From positions 496,001 to 560,000 of the forward strand of contig JAQZBR010000001.1 of NCBI GenBank assembly GCA_029237775.1: a stretch of 64,000 nt of DNA. The letters run 5' to 3'. The first letter of the stretch is position 1; each line of letters begins with the position of its first letter. Source of the DNA: Bacteroidota bacterium. Lineage in GTDB: Bacteria; Bacteroidota; Bacteroidia; 2-12-FULL-35-15. Both the position numbers and the translations under genes were made by a program. This document shows, piece by piece, positions 36,201 through 44,421 of the stretch. The notes below the pieces were generated by a model that was not told the origin of the DNA, made no database searches, and saw only the letters and a list, made by a program, of their open reading frames with translations.

Positions 36201-39200
36201 CCCGCTTCCGTTGCTTGTCCATGTTAAAGCGTTTGCACCGCCACCGATAACTCCTGACAAGGTATAAGCGGAGCCAATGCAGATCACTGCATCAGAAGAT
36301 GCATTGGCAAGTGCTGCAGGTTCGATGGTTAATACCATTGCATCTGAGGCTTGCTGACAAGGTCCGGCCGGATCATTAGTGGTTAGAGTCAGTGTTACAT
36401 TTCCTGATAAAATATCCGAAGCAGATGGAGTGTAGATGGCATTAGCCACTGTATTATCATTAAATGTTCCGCTTCCACTGGAGGTCCATGTCAATGAACC
36501 CGCACCACCACCGATTATTCCTGACAACTCATAAGTGCTTCCTTCACAAATAGCTGCATCTGATCCGGCATCCGCGGTAGCTACCGGATTTATTGTTAAA
36601 GAGGTGCTTTCAGAAACAACCGGGCAACCATTGGCAGCTGCGATTGTATTAGTAATTATGTAAGAACCGATGGCGCTCGTATTAAGATCTACAAGTCCGC
36701 TTGAAGGATCAATAATTAAACCTGTATTGGATGAAAAAACTCCTGAATAGCCTCCGGTGAAGATTGGCAATGGATCCACGGCATTCTGACAATATTCAGC
36801 TGCATTGTAATTAAATAAAGCAATTGGTAAAGTTGTGATCGTTATTTGCGCTGTTTCAGCAACAACCGGACAACCATTTGCTGCAGCAATAGTATTTGTT
36901 ACGGTATATGTTCCTGCTGTGCTCGCTGCAAGATCAACTATGCCGCTGGTTGAGTTAATATTAAGACCGCCTGCTGAACTGAATACACCTGAACTTGCTC
37001 CGGCTGCCAGGGTTACCGAAGCGCTACCTGCATTCTGACAATACGGTGAAGCTGTATAAGAGAATATAGCAACAGGCAATGGGGTGATCGTAATGTCAGC
37101 TGAAGCTGTAACAACCGGACAACCATTTGCTGCAGCAATAGTATTTGTTACGGTATATGTTCCTGCTGTGCTCGCAGCAAGATCTATCACTCCCGTTGAA
37201 GGGTTTATACTTAAACCTGCTGAAGAGGTGAATGTTCCTGCCGCAGCTCCTGCGCTGAAAGTAGGAGAAGTGCTTCCTGCATTCTGGCAATAAGGGCTCG
37301 CAGTGTAAGAGAATGTTGCAACCGGTAACGGAGTGATAGTAATGTCTGCTGTAGCAATAACTGCAGGGCAACCATTTGCTGCTGCAATGGTATTAGTTAC
37401 AGTATATGTTCCTGCAGTGCTCGTTGCAAGATTAACTATGCCGCTGGTTGAATTAATATTAAGACCGCCTGCTGAACTAAATACTCCTGAACTTGCTCCG
37501 GCAGCCAGAGTTACCGAAGCGCTACCTGCATTCTGACAATACGGTGAAGCTGTATAAGAGAATATAGCAACAGGCAACGGGGTAATTGTAATATCAGCTG
37601 AAGCTGTTACGACCGGACAACCATTTGCTGCAGCAATAGTATTTGTTACGGTATATGTTCCTGCAGTGCTCGCAGCAAGATCAATAACTCCTGTTGAAGA
37701 ATTAATACTTAAACCAGATGTTGATGTAAAAGTGCCAGCAGCTGCGCCACCGGTAAATGTGGGAGAAGCGCTACCTGCATTCTGGCAATAAGGGCTTGAA
37801 TTAAATGAGAATGTAGCAACAGGCAATTGAGTTATCGTAATACTCGCTGTAGCAATTACTACGGGACAACCGTTCGATGCAGCTATGGTATTAGTCACAG
37901 TGTATGTTCCTGCAGTGCTCGCTGCCAGATCAACTACACCTGTGCTTGAGTTAATGCTCAAACCATTGGTGGAAGTAAATATTCCCGCAACAGCACCCGC
38001 TGAAAATGATGGAGAAGGATTGCCTCCATTTTTGCAATATGGTGAACCTGTATAACTGAATGTCGCAACCGGCAGTGGCGTAATTGTAATGTTGGCGGTT
38101 GCTGTCACAGCCGGACATCCATTAGCCGCTGCAATCGTATTTGTAACGGTATATGTCCCCACCGTGCTTGAAGCAAGATCAACAACTCCTGTTGATGAAT
38201 TAATACTTAAACCAGATGTTGATGTAAAAGTGCCCGCAGCTGCCCCACCGGTAAATGTGGGAGAGGCGGTTCCTGCATTATTGCAATAAGGAGAGCCTGT
38301 ATAGCTGAATGTTGCCACCGGCAATGTTGTAATGGTTATTGTTGATGTGTAGCTTGCTCCTGCACAGCCATTAGATGGAGCAGTTGTATTCGTAACGGTA
38401 TATGTTCCTGCCGTGCTTGCAACTAGATTAACTTCACCCGTTGCTGAATTTATTACCAAACCGGCAGGTGCACTGAATGTGCCGGCTATACTTCCACTTG
38501 CAAAAACCGGAAGCGGATTTGCAGCGTTCTTGCAATAAGGGCTCGAAGGGTAACTAAAATTTCCTGGTGTTAAAGGGCTGATTGTAACAGGAGCAGTAGC
38601 CACAACTGCCGGACAACCGTTAAATGCAGGAACAGTATTCGTCACAGTATAATTACCTGGCACTGAAGAAGAAGGTGTCAGCGTTCCTGAATTCGGCTCA
38701 ACTGTTAAACCGGATGGACTCGAAGTGAAAACACCGTTCGTTCCTCCCGCAACTATAACCGGAGTTGGGTCTGAAGCATTCTGACAATACGGGCTTGACG
38801 TGTAATTAAAACTCGCAAGCGGAAGCGGAGTGATAGATACAGGAGCCATGTATGAAACAGCAGGACAACCATTCGCAGCAGCGATATAGTTGGTCACGTA
38901 ATAATTATCACAAACGCTCGCTGCCAGATCGATCATACCTGTATTTGAATTCAACTCAAGGAACAGGGACGAGGCGCTGAATACCCCGGCTGAACCGCTA
39001 CCTGTGAAAGTTGGTAAAGGATTGGTTGTATTCTGGCAATACGGTGATCCGGTGTAAGTAAATGTAGCATCCGGCAAAGCGGTAATTGTAAGTGAACTCA
39101 TAGCAACTGCAGCAGGGCAACTTCCCGAAGCGGCAACTGTATTTGTCACTGTATAGGAACCAGGTGTACTCGCTGCAAGGTTCACTTCACCCGTTGAAGA

Positions 39201-41255
39201 ATTTATGCTTAGTCCGCTCGTTGAAGAAAATGTTCCTGCTATACTTCCATTATTAAAAACAGGCAGTGGGTTAGTCCCATTCTGGCAATAAGGACTTGCA
39301 GTATATACGAAGTCAGCCGCATTGTATTTTGTTATTGTAACTGTTGTAGATGCAGTTACAGGCGCACAGCCACCGCTTGCAGCAATATAATTAACAACCG
39401 TATATGTTCCGGGAGTGCTGGCCGCAAGATTAATTTGCCCTTGCGAATTATTCACAAAAACTAATCCTGCAGTCGAGCTGAAAACGCCAGCGCTGGCACC
39501 AGCTGCATAAATGGGTGATGGGTTGGTTCCATTTTGACAATAAGATGGGCTTGCATAGCTAAATGTGGCAGAAGGTCCTGCTGTTACGGTAATCGGAAAT
39601 GTAGCTGTATTAGGGCATGTCGCGCTGGTTGTATAAGTCACCGTATATGAACCAATTGGAGTTGAGGACAAATTGATGTTACCCGAACCTGCCGCGATCG
39701 CTAAGCCCGCTGTTCCTGAAAAACTTCCACTGTTAGTGCCTGTAATAAAAGGTGTCGGGTTTGCTGATGTTTTGCAAAAAGTGGGAGACGAGTACGTAAA
39801 TCCGGCATTGTCTTTAGGTAAGACAGTGACAATCACCGTTTGTGGTGTTCCGGGACAGTTTCCATAAATAGTAGCAGTAGGAGTTACTGTATAAGTTACC
39901 ATCTGATTAGTAGTGGTATTATTGACAAGTGTATTGCTCATTGTCGTTGCCGACTGAGGGGTTAAACTTTCGCCTGTAACATTCGGGTTATCATTCGCAA
40001 CCCAGGAAAATACTGATGAAAAATTCGCTGCCAAAGGAATATTGAAAGTCCCTCCGGTACAAATTGAAGCTGTAGAAGCACTTATCATATAAGGTACAGG
40101 TAGGATATAAACTGTAGCAGAATATGATGAACCCGGACAAGTAGCGGTTGCTGCAACAGTATTTGTCACGGTGTACTGATTGGCTGCACTTGCAGCAAGA
40201 TTGATTTCACCGGTATTTGCATTTGCAAAAACAAGGCCCGAAGGAGTGGCAGTGAAAATTCCGGGAGTACCGGCTCCGGAAAAAGTTGGAGCAGGATTAT
40301 AGCCTAGATTTTTACAATATGCGCCAGGAGTATAAGTAAATGTTGCCACCGGTGAAGGTGCAAGCGTTTTAACTGCTGTCTTTAACGGGCACTGTGTTGC
40401 ATCGCTTACGTTCACAGTATATGTCCCTGTAGTTGATGTGGAAATGGATTGAGAGGTAGCACCGTTACTCCAGTTGTAGGTATATGGAGGCAATCCACCT
40501 GTCGGATTTGCAGTCATTGTTATCGGAGTTCCCGGTGCAGCGCACGTAACTGCAGAAGGTGGATTGATACTCACATTCATATCATTCACAAAATAAACTC
40601 TCACTGTATCTTTGCAAGTTGTACCGCACGAAAGTGTATTCGGGGCGCCTGAAACCTGAAAGTCGATATATGCCGGAGGAGTATTGCTCATTGATGTAAC
40701 CAGCGTAGATGTACAACCTCCTGTGCAGCTCAGATAATTATTATACGCTCCGGTTGCTCCAGGATAAATAGAAGTCCAGACTACAGTAGAAGGGTTTATA
40801 TTCGAAACAAAAAGGGTATCTGAACACCCCGTATTTCTGATTGTAATATCGTCAGAAGCTTTACCAATAGAACCTGCTGTTATTGTATAATTAGGATGAT
40901 CACCGCCCGGTTTACAATATGTAATAGTGAATGGAGAGGCGAGTCCCGCAACGCAAAAAGGAACTCCGATTGAAACCGGAGGCCCGCAGTTAACCTGATA
41001 AAAAGCAGATCCCGATGGAGAAGGATTTGACACTTTAAAGTTGATCAGGTCTGTGTTAGGATTTAATGTGACATTAAACCTCACACAGTTCGAAGAGCCG
41101 CAACATACTCCTGATCTCCCCGTATTGGTTAGCGTCCAGGTAGTGTCTGAAGCTGCCGTGAAATTCACACTAAAATTCGGAGCCGTACACTGCTGTGCGA
41201 TTACTGAGTTCAGAAATAAGAACTTCAAGAATATAATAAGAGTAAATTTTTTCAT
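33219..41255 (-). CDS. Giant repeat adhesin, SprB-like (T9SS type B cargo)
   Basis: A 2678-residue surface protein. The signal peptide (about 1-20) is followed by a Cys-rich head (to about 300, about 12 Cys). Then come 14 units of about 82 residues (type A; SPYCQN start, NTIAAANGCP late; two Cys each), seven of 88-89 residues (type B; DAAICEGSTY, TNDPAGPC; two Cys each) and three more type A units. One PKD domain follows (SWNFGDGS), and the gliding motility-associated C-terminal domain occupies about 2594-2678 (FSPNGDGVNDQF, VVFNRWGNAVHES, GTYYYVLDLGDG). Paired Cys suggest a disulfide in each unit. Export would be by T9SS with the SprF-like protein encoded just downstream. An adhesion or gliding role is inferred from SprB. 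Confidence 0.9.
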   Translation of the reverse strand: MKKFTLIIFLKFLFLNSVIAQQCTAPNFSVNFTAASDTTWTLTNTGRSGVCCGSSNCVRFNVTLNPNTDLINFKVSNPSPSGSAFYQVNCGPPVSIGVPFCVAGLASPFTITYCKPGGDHPNYTITAGSIGKASDDITIRNTGCSDTLFVSNINPSTVVWTSIYPGATGAYNNYLSCTGGCTSTLVTSMSNTPPAYIDFQVSGAPNTLSCGTTCKDTVRVYFVNDMNVSINPPSAVTCAAPGTPITMTANPTGGLPPYTYNWSNGATSQSISTSTTGTYTVNVSDATQCPLKTAVKTLAPSPVATFTYTPGAYCKNLGYNPAPTFSGAGTPGIFTATPSGLVFANANTGEINLAASAANQYTVTNTVAATATCPGSSYSATVYILPVPYMISASTASICTGGTFNIPLAANFSSVFSWVANDNPNVTGESLTPQSATTMSNTLVNNTTTNQMVTYTVTPTATIYGNCPGTPQTVIVTVLPKDNAGFTYSSPTFCKTSANPTPFITGTNSGSFSGTAGLAIAAGSGNINLSSTPIGSYTVTYTTSATCPNTATFPITVTAGPSATFSYASPSYCQNGTNPSPIYAAGASAGVFSSTAGLVFVNNSQGQINLAASTPGTYTVVNYIAASGGCAPVTASTTVTITKYNAADFVYTASPYCQNGTNPLPVFNNGSIAGTFSSTSGLSINSSTGEVNLAASTPGSYTVTNTVAASGSCPAAVAMSSLTITALPDATFTYTGSPYCQNTTNPLPTFTGSGSAGVFSASSLFLELNSNTGMIDLAASVCDNYYVTNYIAAANGCPAVSYMAPVSITPLPLASFNYTSSPYCQNASDPTPVIVAGGTNGVFTSSPSGLTVEPNSGTLTPSSSVPGNYTVTNTVPAFNGCPAVVATAPVTISPLTPGNFSYPSSPYCKNAANPLPVFASGSIAGTFSAPAGLVINSATGEVNLVASTAGTYTVTNTTAPSNGCAGASYTSTITITTLPVATFSYTGSPYCNNAGTASPTFTGGAAAGTFTSTSGLSINSSTGVVDLASSTVGTYTVTNTIAAANGCPAVTATANITITPLPVATFSYTGSPYCKNGGNPSPSFSAGAVAGIFTSTNGLSINSSTGVVDLAASTAGTYTVTNTIAASNGCPVVIATASITITQLPVATFSFNSSPYCQNAGSASPTFTGGAAAGTFTSTSGLSINSSTGVIDLAASTAGTYTVTNTIAAANGCPVVTASADITITPLPVAIFSYTASPYCQNAGSASVTLAAGASSGVFSSAGGLNINSTSGIVNLATSTAGTYTVTNTIAAANGCPAVIATADITITPLPVATFSYTASPYCQNAGSTSPTFSAGAAAGTFTSSAGLSINPSTGVIDLAASTAGTYTVTNTIAAANGCPVVTASADITITPLPVAIFSYTASPYCQNAGSASVTLAAGASSGVFSSAGGLNINSTSGIVDLAASTAGTYTVTNTIAAANGCPVVAETAQITITTLPIALFNYNAAEYCQNAVDPLPIFTGGYSGVFSSNTGLIIDPSSGLVDLNTSAIGSYIITNTIAAANGCPVVSESTSLTINPVATADAGSDAAICEGSTYELSGIIGGGAGSLTWTSSGSGTFNDNTVANAIYTPSASDILSGNVTLTLTTNDPAGPCQQASDAMVLTIEPAALANASSDAVICIGSAYTLSGVIGGGANALTWTSNGSGSFDDNTSASAVYTPSSADMGAGSVTLTLSTNDPAGMCPAVTDEMTITINRVSNAFAGADAAVCEGNTYALTGAISGAASSLTWSSSGTGAFDDNTSPLAVYTPSHADINAGNLILTLTTNDPAGPCPAVSDAMVLTIEPAALANASSDAVICSGSTYTLSGSVSGGATSLTWTSNGTGSFDDSSSASAVYTPSMADVTSGNVTLTLTSNDPAGTCPAVTDEMNIVINPIARAYAGVDTSICAGSSYKLTGSISGGASSLAWTTSGTGTFDDNTLASATYLPSLSDIASGSVTLTLTTNDPSGPCATVSDAMTLVIDPMPTVNAGIDADICSTNQYVLNGNIGGGASSAIWTSTGSGTFDNAASMSANYSPSSSDIANGTVEFYFSTNDPAGACPSVNDTVSLTIHPVATMAVGADATICEGAEYAASGIAGGGSGSFVWSSNGSGSFNNTSLANAIYTPSAADVLAGSVILTGTSNDPSGPCPSVTDELVLTITPRDNPSFAFSSSSFCITGTNPTPVVTGTQGGIFSSSSASLSIDNLTGAINLTNSSAGSYNVSYITSGTCPDSSTVSLNITNGLIADFSFNAGGYCSNAIDPLPAIVNGGSSGIFTSTQGLVLDQTTGQVDLSASTPGTYTITNTVAASGGCAQATSTSSLIIHEADKAIVNYAAAAFCHSSANQLPTVLGTPGGLFTCANSGIALSSNGEINISASTPGTYSIVYTTQGMCIASDTFNININALPVVDAGDERQIDCGANPIDLDVTATGNVVNYSWNTIGGNIIAGNNASAASVNQTGIYYVLATNNYGCTSCDTVVVSESPVVPEATISSGTIELTGVAPFEVDFSNNSQNANTFSWNFGDGSTANVNDPEHTFLTAGTYTVTLVASNNGRCADSSEVIVKVEDQFSVPEGFSPNGDGVNDQFVIKGIERFKGNKLVVFNRWGNAVHESSPYNNEWDGSTKQDIQLGGDKLPVGTYYYVLDLGDGTKPYTGYIYLNR
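34714..36596 (-). repeat. Type B repeat block of the adhesin gene (7 units)
   Basis: Seven tandem units of about 267 bases coding for the 88-89 residue Ig-like module. Units 2 and 4 share the same opening ALANASSDAVIC and units 1 and 3 share the ending AMVLTIEPAA, so the block shows a two-unit higher-order pattern. The conserved stretches are easy to see at the base level, but silent differences between copies are common. Confidence 0.8.
36597..40350 (-). repeat. Type A repeat block of the adhesin gene (14 units)
   Basis: About 14 tandem units of about 246 bases. Between 36835 and 37818 the period doubles: a 492-base pair of unlike units (one with AGSASVTLAAGASSGVF, one with SPTF-AGAAAGTFTS) occurs twice with near-identical DNA, while units further toward the N-terminus have diverged. 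This indicates recent duplication or gene conversion within the gene. Confidence 0.85.
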
Positions 41256-41665
41256 TTTTATTTCTTTTTTATTTAGCTATTCAGAAATATCTTTCACCTT
41301 TAATTTAATTTCAACAGTCGCTGAACACGTTATTTCCATAGGTAAAAATCCTATGCCTCAGTAGATAAAAAATGTGCGTGAATTTTATTAAAAAGGAAAA
41401 TAAATAGATAACAACCTAATTATTATAGCCAGTAGCCTTAGAAAAAAAATTGTGTTTTTTTTACCTTCTTTCAGAGAAAAATCTTAATGAGATTTTTTTC
41501 CCTATTGGGATTTAGTCAGTCGAAAAATGTAGTATTTCAGGCATGTTTCTTTCTTAAAAAAAGAAATATCTACTTCCAAAAAATTCCACACACGATAACC
41601 GAAACAACTTTTAACTATACCTTATATATAGTGTCGAGACTTCATTTACAATTCAGTTATTTAAC
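41256..41665. other. AT-rich intergenic region upstream of the adhesin and tRNA-Ala
   Basis: This roughly 410-base gap must hold the adhesin promoter (minus strand), but I find no exact TAnnTTTG there; TATTTCTG near 41310 (minus strand) is one mismatch away. No ORF or hairpin that I would support. Confidence 0.4.
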
Positions 41666-41673
41666 TACATTTG
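41666..41673 (+). promoter_or_regulatory. -7 box of tRNA-Ala
   Basis: TACATTTG matches TAnnTTTG and lies nine bases before the tRNA. The -33 element is only TTTA with a 17-base spacer. Confidence 0.5.
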
Positions 41674-41682
41674 CAGCATTAA

Positions 41683-41756
41683 GGGGAATTAGCTCATTTG
41701 GCTAGAGCGCTTCGCTGGCAGTGAAGAGGCGACCGGTTCGAATCCGGTATTCTCCA
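41683..41756 (+). tRNA. tRNA-Ala (anticodon GGC)
   Basis: A 74-base cloverleaf. Acceptor GGGGAAT / ATTCTCC with discriminator A. The anticodon arm CTTCG-CTGGCAG-TGAAG places GGC at 34-36, and the T-arm is ACCGG-TTCGAAT-CCGGT. The CCA end is not fully encoded. A terminator follows. Confidence 0.95.
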
Positions 41757-41770
41757 CGAAGAAGATTCAA

Positions 41771-41799
41771 AAGCATTCCGCTGTGCGGGATGCTTTTTT
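41771..41799 (+). terminator. Terminator of tRNA-Ala
   Basis: Stem AAGCATTCCGC / GCGGGATGCTT, three-base loop, then TTTT. Begins 15 bases after the tRNA. Confidence 0.85.
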
Positions 41800-41853
41800 G
41801 TTTTCAGTGAAATCATCAAAACTTTTCGTTTTGAAAATTTAAACCGAAAACAA

Positions 41854-41865
41854 GGTATTCTCCAC
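41854..41865 (+). repeat. 12-base copy of the tRNA-Ala 3' end
   Basis: GGTATTCTCCAC repeats exactly the last bases of the tRNA gene (41746-41757), 108 bases downstream. A shorter match (TTATTCTCCA) occurs again near 41980. It could be the trace of an integration event or of a partly duplicated tRNA. Confidence 0.45.
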
Positions 41866-41869
41866 TTTT

Positions 41870-41902
41870 GCCCTCCGAAGCTCTGCAAGAGCGCAGGAGG
41901 GC
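41870..41902. repeat. GC-rich palindrome downstream of tRNA-Ala
   Basis: Outer stem GCCCTCC / GGAGGGC and inner stem GCTCT / AGAGC are separated by a symmetric three-base internal loop. It directly follows the 12-base tRNA copy. It resembles dispersed palindromic repeats and has no T-run. Confidence 0.5.
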
Positions 41903-42011
41903 TTCGTCTTTAAAATTAAGTCACCTGAAATTAAAATTCGCTTGAGGGGACCCGTGGAGCTGCTCAAGACAGGGCCTTTATTCTCCAAACCAACCATCTG
42001 AAATAAAGTAT

Positions 42012-42019
42012 TAGATTTG
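42012..42019 (+). promoter_or_regulatory. -7 box of the TPR/SpoIIE gene
   Basis: TAGATTTG matches TAnnTTTG, 42 bases before the ATG at 42062. No clear -33 box. Confidence 0.45.
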
Positions 42020-42061
42020 CAATGAACACGAACCCTGTACTCAACTTATTCCAACAACAAT

Positions 42062-42349
42062 ATGAAAGTGAACCTAAAACACTTTTGTTATTTGTTCTTA
42101 ATATTTCAAACTTGTAATCTGTGGGGACAGCATACTAAAGCCGACTCCTTATCTGCCCTTTTAGAAAAAGATGTTTTGTGTTCTGTCCCTTGTATTGGTG
42201 ACACCACAAAAGCAAATCATCTCCAGCTGCTCTCCTGGGAATTAAGCTTCCGTGATTCTGACACTGCACTCAAACTTACCACAGAGGCTCAGCGAATAGT
42301 CGAAAATATTTGTCGAAAAACGTTGATCCTGATCTTAATAAAGTCATAA
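42062..42349 (+). CDS. N-terminal part of the frameshifted TPR/SpoIIE protein
   Basis: A 95-residue frame with a signal peptide (about 1-22, ending LWGQH) and one TPR-like helix pair (DTALKLTTEAQRIVENI). It then runs out of register into KTLILILIKS and stops. The next frame (42310) begins mid-TPR without a signal peptide. Together they would make one normal protein: signal peptide, TPRs, membrane helix, phosphatase. The break fits loss of one A from the AAAAA run at 42316-42320; restoring it gives a continuous reading through ENICRK-NVDPDLNKV. It is either a sequencing or assembly error in a homopolymer or a real inactivating mutation. Confidence 0.6.
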   Translation: MKVNLKHFCYLFLIFQTCNLWGQHTKADSLSALLEKDVLCSVPCIGDTTKANHLQLLSWELSFRDSDTALKLTTEAQRIVENICRKTLILILIKS

Positions 42350-44277
42350 AAAAATACATTGGTGTTTCTTTATTTCAAAGCGGTTCGTATTATGATGACA
42401 AAGATGAATTCGCAAAATCAATGAATTATTATACCAGGGCACTGAGCCTCTGGAATGAATTGCTAAGTGATAAGAGTCAGACAACAGATGATCTGAAAAT
42501 CAAATCATATAAAGCGAATACACTCGGGAATATTGGAATTGTTTATCGAAGACAGGGAAACTACCCCAATGCCCTTGATTATTATTTACAGGCGCTTAAA
42601 ATGGATGAGGAAACCGGTGTAAAAAAAGAGATCGCAACAGACCTCGGAAATATTGGGATTGTTTATTATAAGCTTAAGGATTATCCTAAAACGCTGCGTT
42701 TTTATTACCGGGCCTTAACCCTTGATAAAGAGATAGGAAATTTAAACGGAGTGGCCAGGCATCTTGGGAATATAGGAAGTGTGTATGCTGAAACCAAAGA
42801 TTACGCTAAAGCGCTGGAAAATTTTATGCAGGCTCTGATCCTTGCTGAACGACTTGATAATAAAGGAGGAATTGCGAGACATCTTAGCAACATCGGAAGT
42901 GTCTATCACATGATGTCGGATTATTCTAAAGCATTGGAATATTACTCCAGGGCACTCGTAATAAAAAAACAGCTCGGCTCAAAAACCCTGATGGCAAGTG
43001 GGACGCGAAGTATTGGCACCCTCTACACGGCAACAAACAATTTCGCTCTTGCAGAACAATTACTACTTCAATCCTTCCAATTTGCCACGGAGGCGGGTTC
43101 ACCGGATGAATTAAAAGAAACATATAAAAGCCTGAGCGAGCTTTATAAAAAAACGGGTCAACATGCTAAAGCCTTATATAATTATGAGAGATCAGTAGCT
43201 ATCGCTGACTCACTTTATAACTCTGAAAAAGACAAAGAAATAACACGTAAGGAATTAACCTACGAGTTTGATAAAAAAGAGTCTTTATTAAAAGCTGAAC
43301 ACGAGAAAGAAAAGGTCATTGCAGAATTAAATAAGAAAAAGCAAAACATCATTCTGTTATTTGTTTCCATCGGCCTTCTTCTCGTATTTATTTTCTCCGC
43401 GTTCGTTTTTAAAGCTTTGAAGGTCACACGCAGACAAAAGCAGTTGATTGAAGAAAAGAGTCGGCAAACGGAAGAACAAAAAAAGATCATCGAACATCAA
43501 AGGGACATTGTTGAGCAAAAAAATAAAGACATTATCGATTCGATAAATTATGCCAAACGGATCCAGGAAGCTCTTTTAAAAGAGGAAGAATATGTTACTG
43601 AACATCTGCCGGAACATTTTATTTTATTTAAGCCTAAAGATATTGTGAGTGGTGATTTTTACTGGGCGTTGGAAAAAGAGGAGCATTTCTATATCGCGGC
43701 AGTGGATTGCACAGGCCATGGTGTGCCCGGGGCCTTCATGAGTATGTTAGGGGTCGCCTTTTTAAACGAAATAACATCTGCAAGCAGGATCCTTAGTCCT
43801 GCAGAGATCCTCGAAGAACTGCGTCATAAAATCGTAAAGGAACTTGGGCAATCCGGAAAGGACCATGAATCAAAGGATGGCATGGATATGTCCCTGGTGC
43901 GTCTAAACCTTAAAACCAATGAACTTCAATGGGCGGGAGCAAACAATCCCTTATATATCATATCGGACGGAAAACTCCAGGAATTAAAACCCGACAAACA
44001 ATGTATAGGGTTTGAACATGATATGCAGCCTTTTAAAAACCACAACCTGACACTGGCAAAAGCCTCATCTTTTTACCTCTTTACTGATGGATACGCTGAT
44101 CAATTCGGTGGAAACAAAGGCAAAAAATTTAAAAATAACCAACTAAAAGATCTGTTGATTGACTTGAACGACAAAAGCCTCGAAGTTCAAAAAAACATTC
44201 TTGATCAAACATTCATTGATTGGAAAGGTAACCTTGAACAGGTGGACGATGTTTGTATCGTAGGAGTAAAAGTCTGA
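42310..44277 (+). CDS. TPR / SpoIIE-type protein phosphatase, main part
   Basis: A 655-residue frame opening with a TTG only because its true N-terminus lies in another frame. Residues about 1-290 hold six or so TPR units (for example LGNIGIVYRRQGNYPNALDY). A membrane helix lies at about 345-367 (ILLFVSIGLLLVFIFSAFVF), then a coiled coil (to about 420). A SpoIIE/PP2C phosphatase domain occupies about 430-655, with DIVSGDFYW, AAVDCTGHGVPGAFMSMLG and DDVCIVGVKV; the Asp residues bind metal. Such proteins dephosphorylate Ser/Thr on regulatory partners such as anti-sigma-factor antagonists. With the N-terminal fragment it should be a periplasmic TPR sensor coupled to a cytoplasmic phosphatase. 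Confidence 0.82.
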   Translation: MSKNVDPDLNKVIKKYIGVSLFQSGSYYDDKDEFAKSMNYYTRALSLWNELLSDKSQTTDDLKIKSYKANTLGNIGIVYRRQGNYPNALDYYLQALKMDEETGVKKEIATDLGNIGIVYYKLKDYPKTLRFYYRALTLDKEIGNLNGVARHLGNIGSVYAETKDYAKALENFMQALILAERLDNKGGIARHLSNIGSVYHMMSDYSKALEYYSRALVIKKQLGSKTLMASGTRSIGTLYTATNNFALAEQLLLQSFQFATEAGSPDELKETYKSLSELYKKTGQHAKALYNYERSVAIADSLYNSEKDKEITRKELTYEFDKKESLLKAEHEKEKVIAELNKKKQNIILLFVSIGLLLVFIFSAFVFKALKVTRRQKQLIEEKSRQTEEQKKIIEHQRDIVEQKNKDIIDSINYAKRIQEALLKEEEYVTEHLPEHFILFKPKDIVSGDFYWALEKEEHFYIAAVDCTGHGVPGAFMSMLGVAFLNEITSASRILSPAEILEELRHKIVKELGQSGKDHESKDGMDMSLVRLNLKTNELQWAGANNPLYIISDGKLQELKPDKQCIGFEHDMQPFKNHNLTLAKASSFYLFTDGYADQFGGNKGKKFKNNQLKDLLIDLNDKSLEVQKNILDQTFIDWKGNLEQVDDVCIVGVKV

Positions 44278-44421
44278 TAGTAAATTTTCTTACCTTGGAT
44301 TGCAAACGCTTGACCGGTCATCCTTCAAAAAATCCCTTCTTCATAAATTTCTTCAAGTATTACTGAATTTCAACCGATATTATTACCTTCGGCACCACGA
44401 AAAATCAGTAAAATTTAAAGC

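Noticed and set aside
36835-38289. Several plus-strand frames inside the adhesin repeats
   Set aside because: The same frame recurs once per repeat unit, as expected for a shadow of the coding strand.
33219-41255. A CRISPR array, because of regular repeats
   Set aside because: The repeats are about 246 or 267 bases long, translate into one continuous protein, and have no short unique spacers.
41683-42061. An integrated element at tRNA-Ala
   Set aside because: Only about 100 bases separate the tRNA from its partial repeat, and no integrase or cargo gene is present.
42300-42350. Programmed ribosomal frameshift in the TPR/SpoIIE gene
   Set aside because: No X-XXY-YYZ slippery site in the right phase and no obvious downstream structure; a one-base homopolymer error or mutation is simpler.
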